In this document: piece after piece, positions 7,788-13,100 of the stretch
Layout: the number at the start of each line of letters is the position of its first letter
Position numbering within the stretch: position 1 is the stretch's first letter
NCBI GenBank assembly: GCA_937916465.1
Contig: CALFTK010000002.1
Span: 1-15,350, forward strand
Direction: 5' to 3'
DNA: 15,350 nucleotides
Origin: an uncultured Bacteroidales bacterium
GTDB taxonomy: Bacteria; Bacteroidota; Bacteroidia; Bacteroidales; Bacteroidaceae
Made by a program: the position numbers and the translations under genes
The notes under the pieces: generated by a model
What the model saw: only the letters and a program-made list of their open reading frames with translations
Databases searched by the model: none
What the model was told of the DNA's origin: nothing

Positions 7788-8396
7788 TTATTTTGAGACT
7801 CTATCCGGGTTGTTATTGACAAAGTCAGCCCAACTTTTTGACGATGATTTACCTTTTTGTCCGGAACTGCCTGCAGAACTGTTGTTGATTTGAGCTACCG
7901 GCTTGCTTATTTGTAAGAAGTGACAATATGCTGCACCCAGCGCATCGGTTGCATCAAGGAATTTAGGCATATCTTCTTTGCTGATATTTAGCAGGTTCTG
8001 AAGCATATAGGCTACCTGTTCTTTGCTGGATGCACCATTGCCGGTAATGGCCATTTTTATCTTTAGAGGTGCATATTCGGTAATTGGAATACTGTGATTT
8101 ATGGCTGCTGCCATTGCTACACCCTGTGCGCGTCCCAATTTGAGCATTGATTGTACGTTTTTTCCAAAGAAAGGAGACTCAATGGCAATTTCGTCTGGTA
8201 GGAAGGAGTCTATTATACCGGTAACTCGTTGGAATATTTTGCCTAAACGCAGATACATATCGCCTTCTTTGCGTAGATCTATTACTCCCATTGCTACCAT
8301 TTCTGCTCTGTTGCCGGATATTTTAATTACACCATAGCCCATGACATTGGTACCTGGGTCTATTCCCATTATGATTTTTTCTACTATGGGCTTCAT
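7788..8396 (-). CDS. ruvC: Crossover junction endodeoxyribonuclease RuvC
   Basis: Resolves Holliday junctions together with RuvAB. I chose the ATG at 8396 (202 residues). The frame stays open to 8465, but that extension translates the tRNA-Ala gene antisense to its anticodon side and cannot be protein. From this start the acidic catalytic set fits the RuvC spacing: D13 in MGIDPGTNVMGYG, E73 in IAIESPFFGKN, and D148 and D151 in FLDATDALGAAYCHF (E. coli D7, E66, D138, D141). GRAQGVAMAAA (88-98) is also typical. The C-terminal ~40 residues (QISKPVAQI to the end, Ser/Lys/Asn-rich) are a low-complexity tail beyond the catalytic core. The gene starts 23 bases after the tRNA-Ala 3' end on the same strand, with no promoter element visible between them, so it may be read from the tRNA promoter. 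Confidence 0.96.
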   Translation of the reverse strand: MKPIVEKIIMGIDPGTNVMGYGVIKISGNRAEMVAMGVIDLRKEGDMYLRLGKIFQRVTGIIDSFLPDEIAIESPFFGKNVQSMLKLGRAQGVAMAAAINHSIPITEYAPLKIKMAITGNGASSKEQVAYMLQNLLNISKEDMPKFLDATDALGAAYCHFLQISKPVAQINNSSAGSSGQKGKSSSKSWADFVNNNPDRVSK

Positions 8397-8419
8397 TTTT
8401 TTTAGGTAGGGAAAAGAAG

Positions 8420-8493
8420 TGGAGCATACGAGAATCGAACTCGTCACCTTTTGACTGCCAGTCAAACGCTCTAGCCAGATGAGCTAATGCCCC
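8420..8493 (-). tRNA. tRNA-Ala, anticodon GGC
   Basis: The minus strand folds into a 74-nt cloverleaf. The acceptor arm GGGGCAT pairs with ATGCTCC and includes a G3:U70 pair, the identity element of tRNA-Ala. The D arm begins TTAGCTC. The anticodon arm TTTGA-CTGGCAG-TCAAA puts GGC at positions 34-36. The T arm is GACGAGTTCGATTCTCGT, with the TTCGA loop. The discriminator base is A. The genomic sequence continues CTTC, so the 3' CCA is not encoded in full and would have to be added enzymatically. It decodes GCC (and GCU by wobble). Confidence 0.97.
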
Positions 8494-8509
8494 ATGTTTA
8501 TTATCGTCT

Positions 8510-8518
8510 GCAAATATA
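8510..8518 (-). promoter_or_regulatory. Bacteroidetes -7 promoter element for tRNA-Ala (and possibly ruvC)
   Basis: The minus strand reads TATATTTGC, an exact TAnnTTTGC match ending 16 bases before the first tRNA nucleotide. A second match (TATTTTTGC, minus strand, 8551-8559) lies further upstream near the end of the ZIP gene and could be an alternative start. No promoter element is seen between the tRNA and ruvC. Confidence 0.6.
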
Positions 8519-8562
8519 CAACATCGCTTAGAAATCTGGTTAATTTTGAAGCAAAAATATTG

Positions 8563-9318
8563 CTATTCAAAGAATGATTGTATAAAGACTAATGTCATGA
8601 AACCAAAAAGCAAGGCGTAGGTGGCTCTTTTCTGATACCCATGAGCATGGGTTTCCGGTATCATTTCATCGCTTACAACGTAGAGCATTGCGCCTCCGGC
8701 AAAAGCTAACATTACAGGAAGAAGTATTTGTGATATGGCACCCATACCATAGCCTATCCAAACTCCTGCAATCTCTAACATACCTATTGCCAATGAGATT
8801 ATGAGTGTGCGCATTCTGCTGACTCCTGCCATAAGAAGAGGGGATATAATAACCATACCTTCCGGAACATTTTGCAGAGCTATGCCGAATGTTACTGACC
8901 AGGCGGCACTACTGTCTGTTTCGTTAAAACCCACTCCGGCAGCTATTCCTTCCGGTAACTTGTGCAGGGCTATGGCAAGTACAAAAAGCATAACCTTGTT
9001 TATACCTGTATTGTTGGCGTGTTGTTCGGGTTCCAGTCCGGTTATGGCATGCAGGTGTGGTGTTAATGCATCCAATACATTGAGGAATAAAGCGCCTACA
9101 ATTACTCCAATGGCAATAGTCCACCATCCACCTGTTCCTGCCCCTTCTACTGCCGGAAGTATAAGTCCTACTGTTGATGCAGCTAACATAACTCCGGCAC
9201 AATATCCCATAATGGTGTCGTGAGCCTTGTGGGAAAGGTTCTTAAAAAACAGACCTATAACGGATCCTATAATTGATGCTCCACACAGTCCTATGGCGCT
9301 AATCCATACCTCGTTCAT
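8563..9318 (-). CDS. ZIP-family divalent metal transporter
   Basis: An inner-membrane importer of zinc and possibly iron or manganese, of the bacterial ZupT/GufA-like branch. The 251 residues are almost entirely hydrophobic segments separated by short loops, consistent with about eight spans. The metal-binding motifs of the central helices are present: HKLPEG (H119, E123) and QNVPEG (N150, E153), plus a further acidic/histidine set SDEMIPETHAHG (218-227) late in the protein. A short polar loop with scattered histidines (PHLHAITGLEPEQH, 87-100) may be the variable metal-sensing loop. The ATG at 9318 is preceded on the minus strand by TATCTTTAC (9340-9348), one base off the -7 consensus. The gene is divergent from the nitroreductase. 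Which metal it carries cannot be told from sequence. Confidence 0.94.
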   Translation of the reverse strand: MNEVWISAIGLCGASIIGSVIGLFFKNLSHKAHDTIMGYCAGVMLAASTVGLILPAVEGAGTGGWWTIAIGVIVGALFLNVLDALTPHLHAITGLEPEQHANNTGINKVMLFVLAIALHKLPEGIAAGVGFNETDSSAAWSVTFGIALQNVPEGMVIISPLLMAGVSRMRTLIISLAIGMLEIAGVWIGYGMGAISQILLPVMLAFAGGAMLYVVSDEMIPETHAHGYQKRATYALLFGFMTLVFIQSFFE

Positions 9319-9339
9319 AATTGTATATGTTTATCGGGT

Positions 9340-9348
9340 GTAAAGATA
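9340..9348 (-). promoter_or_regulatory. Possible -7 promoter element for the ZIP gene
   Basis: The minus strand reads TATCTTTAC, which differs from TAnnTTTGC at one position. It lies 21 bases before the ATG. No -33 TTTG is seen at the right spacing, so the call is tentative. Confidence 0.35.
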
Positions 9349-9397
9349 AACAATCTTTTTATGAGATAAGTGTGTAGTTTTTCAAAATAGTATTATC

Positions 9398-9418
9398 TTC
9401 ACAACGAAAAATTGTGAA
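9398..9418. promoter_or_regulatory. Perfect 7-bp dyad just before the nitroreductase start codon
   Basis: TTCACAA (9398-9404) and TTGTGAA (9412-9418) are exact reverse complements separated by 7 bases, and the right arm ends 3 bases before the ATG at 9422. The left arm overlaps TATCTTCAC (9394-9402), a near match to the -7 consensus. The site could be a repressor operator over the transcription start, or an RNA hairpin hiding the translation start. The bound regulator is unknown. Confidence 0.4.
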
Positions 9419-9421
9419 TTT

Positions 9422-9949
9422 ATGATAGAGAAAATGATGGATAGACGTTCAGTACGTCATTATACCAATGAGAAGGTTAATAAAGCCGATGTAGAGGAGA
9501 TCTTAAAATGTGGTATTTACAGCCCCAATGCACTTAATGCACAAGGGTGGGAGATACGTGTGTTGACTAACGAAACCAAAATAGATGAAGCCAGGCAGAT
9601 ATTTAAGAAGGTTATGCCGGAACGAGCAGAAGAGCCGGCTATAAGTCACGCTTTTCCTAATGCACCTGTCTATATCTTTATAGCTAATGATACCGCATCT
9701 GCCTATTCGGAAAAGGATTGTGGAATATTGGCTGCTACCATTACATACGCAGCTTGGGCTAAAGGTTTGGGTACTTTGATAATGGGTAGTACGGCAAACT
9801 ATTATAATGGTATTCCTGAATTGAAGAACTATCTTCAGGAATTGGATTTTTCTGCCGGTTATAAATTGCAATTGGTTATTGCTCTGGGATATCCGGCTGA
9901 AACCCCTGAAGTAAAACCCCGAGATTTCTCAAAAATCAAATGGCTGTAA
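9422..9949 (+). CDS. Nitroreductase-family FMN-dependent oxidoreductase
   Basis: A small flavoenzyme that reduces nitroaromatics, quinones or similar acceptors with NAD(P)H; the physiological substrate is unknown. The N-terminus (DRRSVRHYTNEKV, residues 7-19) is the FMN-phosphate-binding RRSxR motif of the family. SPNALNAQGWEIRVL (34-48) is the second flavin-contact segment. AWAKGLGTLIMGS, near 117-129, matches the glycine-rich GLGT/C-x-x-G segment, and the protein ends with the usual ALGYPAETPEVKPR. At 175 residues it is a compact member of the family, where many are about 170-220. It is monocistronic: a terminator follows at 10008-10037 and the ZIP gene upstream points the other way. The dyad directly ahead of the start suggests dedicated control. 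Confidence 0.92.
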   Translation: MIEKMMDRRSVRHYTNEKVNKADVEEILKCGIYSPNALNAQGWEIRVLTNETKIDEARQIFKKVMPERAEEPAISHAFPNAPVYIFIANDTASAYSEKDCGILAATITYAAWAKGLGTLIMGSTANYYNGIPELKNYLQELDFSAGYKLQLVIALGYPAETPEVKPRDFSKIKWL

Positions 9950-9957
9950 ATAAGAAT

Positions 9958-9978
9958 CTGTTTTCAAAAATAAAACAG
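9958..9978 (+). repeat. Inverted repeat after the nitroreductase stop
   Basis: CTGTTTT (9958-9964) mirrors AAAACAG (9972-9978) around a 7-base loop. A second, imperfect hairpin (TTAGAGAAC with GTTCTAA) follows before the strong terminator at 10008. These may be part of the 3' untranslated structure of the nitroreductase mRNA; no other function is evident. Confidence 0.35.
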
Positions 9979-10007
9979 TTTCCTTTAGAGAACTGACAAT
10001 GTTCTAA

Positions 10008-10037
10008 AAAAAAAAGAGCCCGGAGGCTCTTTTTTTT
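10008..10037. terminator. Bidirectional intrinsic terminator between nitroreductase and GH43
   Basis: A13-bp stem, A-tract plus GAGCC paired with GGCTC plus T-tract (10008-10020 with 10025-10037), closes a CGGA tetraloop. An A10 run on one side and a T8 run on the other give a U tract in both directions. The GH43 stop codon (10036-10038, minus strand) lies partly in the stem, so termination for that gene is immediate. Confidence 0.92.
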
Positions 10038-11613
10038 AATAGTTGTAGTTGATAGTTACTGTACCGCCAGTCTCTTTTGTGGGGTAGTAGAACGCTGCAT
10101 AGCGTGTTCCCATAAACAGACGTCTGTAATCAAATATCATCTTATAATTACCGCCAATCTGTGTCCAGTTCTCTCCATCGAAACTGTAGAAGAAGTTCGC
10201 AATGTCTTTACCGGGATTGAAGTCGCCATCAAAGCGCAGGTAGATGTGCTTAGCCTTGCTCTTTGATAGAGCTACAGTTTCAACCACCTTCTTTTTTACG
10301 TCTGTAATCTCTTTTTTGCCATTGCTGAGGGCTACATTTTCTTCAGTAAATTCAAGACTCCATTTGTTGCCGTCGCGTTTTACGGATAGAACTCCTGAAT
10401 CGCCATTGAATGCTGCCAATCCTGTGCGGTCGCCGTCCTTCATCTTGCTGGCATCTATGCAGATGTAGTCAGAGCAAGTTGGGCCCCAAGTACGCCATGT
10501 AAGTGTATTGCGAGCATCGTAAATGGTGTTTGCAATTTTACTTGTAGTTAATGTTAACTGTTTGTCTGTACGAATTATATCCTCTTTTATAGGATTGTGG
10601 TTCCACTGGAAGTCTTTACTTACACTGACACCTGAATATAGACGCATACCATCGGCTGCCATCTCTGAACCTGGGATCACGTCTAAAACAACCTCTTCCG
10701 GAACTTTTCCATTAGCATCGCCTAAAATTGGCCAACCATCAATCCAATTACATGGTTCAAGTGTAAGAATACGACCTATTCCGTTGCGGTCCTGGAATAT
10801 AACACCATACCATTCGCCATGTTTGCCGTCAACTATGGTTCCCTGACCTACATAACCGAAACCACCGAATTCACTCTTTAGAATAACTTTCGATTCGTAA
10901 GGGCCTTCAATATTATTGCTACGGTATGCAATCTGTTGTCTGCCGGTATTTGGCCAGCTGACACATAACAGGTAGTACATGCCATCGTGCTTTACAACAC
11001 GACTACCTTCGTGTAGGCCACTTGGGCGTCCTTTCAGTTCAAGTTTCTTTCTAACTCCACCAGCTTTTTCTGCACTCAAATCCGGTTCAAGTTCAACCAA
11101 TTGAATGTCGCCGCTGCCCCAGAATACATAAACTCTGCCATCATCGTCAAAGAACAGAGATGCATCGTGATATGCCGGAAGGCGGCCGTGAAGGGTCCAG
11201 CCTTTGGCAGGATCGTCTGTTTTGAATACCATTGATTTGTGTGGTTCGTCATTTGCTACAAAAAGTGCCCAAAATGTGCCGTTGTTGTAGCGTATTGTGG
11301 TTGCCCACTGTCCGCGTCCATAAACAGTACCCTCTTCTAAATCGTAACGTGGGGTATCATGAATTTCGTCAAACAAATAACTTACGGTTTCCCAATTTAT
11401 AAGGTCTTTGCTTCGCATGATAGGAGCTCCCGGAAATACATGCATTGTTGTGGTTACCAAATAGTAGTAATCATCAACACGGATAATGTCAGGATCGGGT
11501 GCGTCAATCCACATCCATGGGTTTTTTACAGTGGTGGTTTGCGCGGAAATTGATAAGGTTGATATTCCGCATAATGGCATTATCAAAGCCAATAAAAAAA
11601 TGATTCTCTTCAT
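10036..11613 (-). CDS. Secreted glycoside hydrolase family 43 (beta-xylosidase/arabinofuranosidase type)
   Basis: Hydrolyses non-reducing xylose or arabinose linkages in plant or mucosal glycans, probably in the periplasm or outside. MKRIIFLLALIMPLCGISTLSISAQ is a Sec signal peptide with cleavage likely after the final AQ. The five-bladed propeller domain runs from about 30 to 315. The GH43 catalytic triad is readable: D40 in APDPDIIRVDDYYYL (base), D150 in YHDASLFFDDDGRVY (pKa modulator/orienter) and E202 in LHEGSRVVKHDG (acid). The remaining ~200 residues look like the C-terminal concanavalin-like beta-sandwich (LTWRTWGPTCSDYICIDAS, FFYSFDGENWTQIGGNY) seen in xylosidase-type GH43 enzymes. 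The 525-residue length fits the two-domain form. The gene stands alone, with no SusC/SusD pair or regulator of a polysaccharide utilization locus in the window. It has its own -7 element at 11651-11659. Subfamily and sugar specificity cannot be fixed by eye. Confidence 0.94.
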   Translation of the reverse strand: MKRIIFLLALIMPLCGISTLSISAQTTTVKNPWMWIDAPDPDIIRVDDYYYLVTTTMHVFPGAPIMRSKDLINWETVSYLFDEIHDTPRYDLEEGTVYGRGQWATTIRYNNGTFWALFVANDEPHKSMVFKTDDPAKGWTLHGRLPAYHDASLFFDDDGRVYVFWGSGDIQLVELEPDLSAEKAGGVRKKLELKGRPSGLHEGSRVVKHDGMYYLLCVSWPNTGRQQIAYRSNNIEGPYESKVILKSEFGGFGYVGQGTIVDGKHGEWYGVIFQDRNGIGRILTLEPCNWIDGWPILGDANGKVPEEVVLDVIPGSEMAADGMRLYSGVSVSKDFQWNHNPIKEDIIRTDKQLTLTTSKIANTIYDARNTLTWRTWGPTCSDYICIDASKMKDGDRTGLAAFNGDSGVLSVKRDGNKWSLEFTEENVALSNGKKEITDVKKKVVETVALSKSKAKHIYLRFDGDFNPGKDIANFFYSFDGENWTQIGGNYKMIFDYRRLFMGTRYAAFYYPTKETGGTVTINYNY

Positions 11614-11650
11614 ATAAATAATGTTAGTAGTTAATTAGTTTTCAATATTT

Positions 11651-11659
11651 GCAAAATTA
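11651..11659 (-). promoter_or_regulatory. Bacteroidetes -7 promoter element for GH43
   Basis: The minus strand reads TAATTTTGC, an exact TAnnTTTGC match about 38 bases before the GH43 ATG. A minus-strand TTTG (11674-11677) is 14 bases upstream, closer than the usual -33 spacing. It forms a divergent promoter pair with the yhhQ element at 11702. Confidence 0.55.
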
Positions 11660-11701
11660 AAACTTTATTTGAACAAACAGATTCTTTTGTCTGATTATTC
11701 T

Positions 11702-11710
11702 TAACTTTGC
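11702..11710 (+). promoter_or_regulatory. Bacteroidetes -7 promoter element for the yhhQ/radical-SAM unit
   Basis: TAACTTTGC is an exact TAnnTTTGC match. A possible TTG start codon at 11707 lies inside it, so translation must begin downstream, at ATG 11731. The expected leader is then only about 15 bases, too short for a 5' preQ1 riboswitch. No TTTG is seen at the correct -33 distance. Confidence 0.6.
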
Positions 11711-11730
11711 GGTCTATAAATGATACTTCT

Positions 11731-12420
11731 ATGAATAATAAGGTAGCGGACAACCCTTTAAAAAACCGCACAATCAACCATCCGTACGCATTGATGGTTG
11801 TTACTGCGGTTTTTGTGACAATGTATTTGGTGGCCAATATAATGGCTGTCAAAGTGATTGGGATAGGAAAATTTATCTATTTTGACGCAGGTACAATAAC
11901 TTTTCCACTTGCATATATGTTGGGAGATGTTCTGACCGAAGTCTGGGGCTACAGAACAGCGAAGCGTGTAATATGGCTTACGTTTTTCTGTAATATATTA
12001 ATGGTGGTTTGTACTCAGTTGGGAGTCTTGTTTGATTCACCTGATTATCTACAGACAACAGCTCAAGCCTATAATACTATTTTTACCTACGTCCCTAGAA
12101 TTGTAGTGGCATCATTGGTGGGCTTTCTGTTGGGAGAACTGTCTAATGCCTGGTTTATGGATAAAATTAAACAGAAGACTAAGGGTAAACGTATGTGGGT
12201 GCGTACTATAGGTAGTTCAGCTATAGCCTACTGGTTTGACTCCCTACCATTTGTACTGATTGCCTTTTTGGGCGTGGTATCAACCAGAGAACTTTTCTTG
12301 ATGATAATGTTACAGTATCTGTTGAAACTATTAATAGAGGTGATCTTTGGTACTCCGCTTTTCTATGCTACAATACATTTTTTGCGTAAATATTTTATGA
12401 AAACAGAGTGTGATGAATAG
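11731..12420 (+). CDS. yhhQ: Queuosine-precursor transporter, YhhQ/VUT family
   Basis: An inner-membrane importer of a 7-deazaguanine precursor of the tRNA nucleoside queuosine; E. coli YhhQ carries preQ0 and preQ1. The product has 229 residues with about six hydrophobic spans. Family features include the TM1-TM2 region ending YFDAGTITFPLAYMLGDVLTEVWGYRTAKRV-like (residues ~53-83), with the conserved D-x-x-T-E, and the later RTIGSSAIAYWFDSLPFVLIAF-like segment. In many relatives the middle of that segment reads G-x-x-x-D-S with a small residue where this one has Y-W-F-D-S, which may affect substrate choice. The start is ATG 11731, because the upstream TTG is inside the promoter. The stop overlaps the next gene by 8 bases, so the two are translationally coupled. 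A 54-nt two-tier inverted repeat lies in the first third of TM1 coding sequence. Imported queuine, preQ0 or preQ1 are all possible. Confidence 0.9.
   Translation: MNNKVADNPLKNRTINHPYALMVVTAVFVTMYLVANIMAVKVIGIGKFIYFDAGTITFPLAYMLGDVLTEVWGYRTAKRVIWLTFFCNILMVVCTQLGVLFDSPDYLQTTAQAYNTIFTYVPRIVVASLVGFLLGELSNAWFMDKIKQKTKGKRMWVRTIGSSAIAYWFDSLPFVLIAFLGVVSTRELFLMIMLQYLLKLLIEVIFGTPLFYATIHFLRKYFMKTECDE
11761..11814 (+). repeat. Two-tier inverted repeat inside the 5' coding end of yhhQ
   Basis: The outer arms AAAAACCGCA (11761-11770) and TGCGGTTTTT (11805-11814) pair perfectly over 10 bp. The inner arms CAACCATC (11775-11782) and GATGGTTG (11793-11800) pair perfectly over 8 bp. The internal loop is 4 by 4 (CAAT/TTAC) and the apical loop is 10 bases. 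Eighteen exact pairs nested in 54 bases is far beyond what coding sequence usually shows. With A5 on one flank and T5 on the other it resembles an intrinsic terminator, placed only ~45 bases after the expected transcription start. It also buries an in-frame ATG at 11794. Confidence 0.6.
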
Positions 12421-13099
12421 ATATTCTGTTATAGATTCAAAGCTGCAGAGAGAATTTGTGTTGCTTCAAGGTACCGGTTGCAGATGGAAACAATGTCTGT
12501 TTTGCGATTATCATAAGGATGTGAGTGATAATCCGTTCGGTGTTAATGCCGATGTTCTGGGAAGAGTGACAGGCGTTTACGGAGTGCTTGATGTAATTAA
12601 TTCAGGTTCGGCAATGGAATTTGATGCTGGTACCATTGAACTGTTAAAACAGGTGGTTAAAGATAAGGGTATTCACACACTTTGGTTTGAAACTCATTAT
12701 ATGTATAGACATAGATTGGCCGATTTTGCCAGGCAGTTTGCGCCGGCTAAAGTAAAATTCCGTTGTGGGGTGGAGACATTCAATGCGGAACAGCGGAAAA
12801 TATGGAATAAGGGAATTCCTGAAAATGTAACACCTTCTGATATTGCACACTTTTTTGACGGAGTCTGTCTGCTGTGTTGTACAGAAGGAGAAAACAAAGA
12901 GTGTATAGTAAATGATATAGAGATAGCAGATAGGTTCTTTGAATACTTTAGTGTAAATATTTTTTGTAATAATAGTACGCCTGTGAAACAGGATGGCGAA
13001 TTGGTGTCCTGGTTTCTGAAGTCTGTATATCCGTTAATTAAAGATAACCCAAAAGCAGAGATTCTTTTGGAGAATACAGATTTGGGTGTGGGTGATTAG
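12413..13099 (+). CDS. queL: Radical-SAM-like enzyme, probable queuine lyase (QueL-like)
   Basis: The 228-residue product has an N-terminal cysteine cluster GTGCRWKQCLFCDYHKD with C23, C28 and C31, as for a [4Fe-4S] radical-SAM site, but spaced C-x4-C-x2-C. It continues with VLDVINSGSAMEFD (~60-73), a stretch of hydrophobic strands and helices as in a partial TIM barrel (HTLWFETHYMYR, KVKFRCGVETF), a C-C pair near 145 (CLLCCTEGE) and VNIFCNNSTPV near the end. QueL, a radical-SAM subgroup described from Clostridioides difficile and other gut bacteria, converts salvaged queuine to preQ1. My recollection of that family and the physical coupling to a YhhQ transporter support the assignment; I could not align it. 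I chose ATG 12413 over GTG 12410. It overlaps yhhQ by 8 bases. Alternatively it is another small radical-SAM enzyme acting on a 7-deazapurine. Confidence 0.65.
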   Translation: MNRYSVIDSKLQREFVLLQGTGCRWKQCLFCDYHKDVSDNPFGVNADVLGRVTGVYGVLDVINSGSAMEFDAGTIELLKQVVKDKGIHTLWFETHYMYRHRLADFARQFAPAKVKFRCGVETFNAEQRKIWNKGIPENVTPSDIAHFFDGVCLLCCTEGENKECIVNDIEIADRFFEYFSVNIFCNNSTPVKQDGELVSWFLKSVYPLIKDNPKAEILLENTDLGVGD

Positions 13100-13100
13100 A

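Noticed and set aside
7771..7790. Small dyad ATTGC-AA-GCAAT after ruvC as a terminator
   Set aside because: The loop would be too small for a 5-bp stem and a 4-bp stem is too weak to call.
8397..8465. Extended N-terminus of RuvC from an ATG at 8465
   Set aside because: The extension lies largely inside the tRNA-Ala gene, and the catalytic spacing fits the start at 8396.
8801..9223. Open frame of 140 residues opposite the ZIP gene
   Set aside because: It mirrors the codon bias of the strongly supported ZIP gene and shows no recognisable domain or start signal.
9503..9871. Open frame of 122 residues opposite the nitroreductase
   Set aside because: Cysteine- and isoleucine-rich shadow translation of a well-supported gene.
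11707..11730. TTG start for an 8-residue longer YhhQ
   Set aside because: The TTG is inside the TAACTTTGC promoter element; ATG 11731 is the natural start.
11711..11730. preQ1 riboswitch upstream of yhhQ
   Set aside because: The predicted leader is only about 15-20 bases, too short for any known preQ1 aptamer class; the structured element found lies inside the gene instead.
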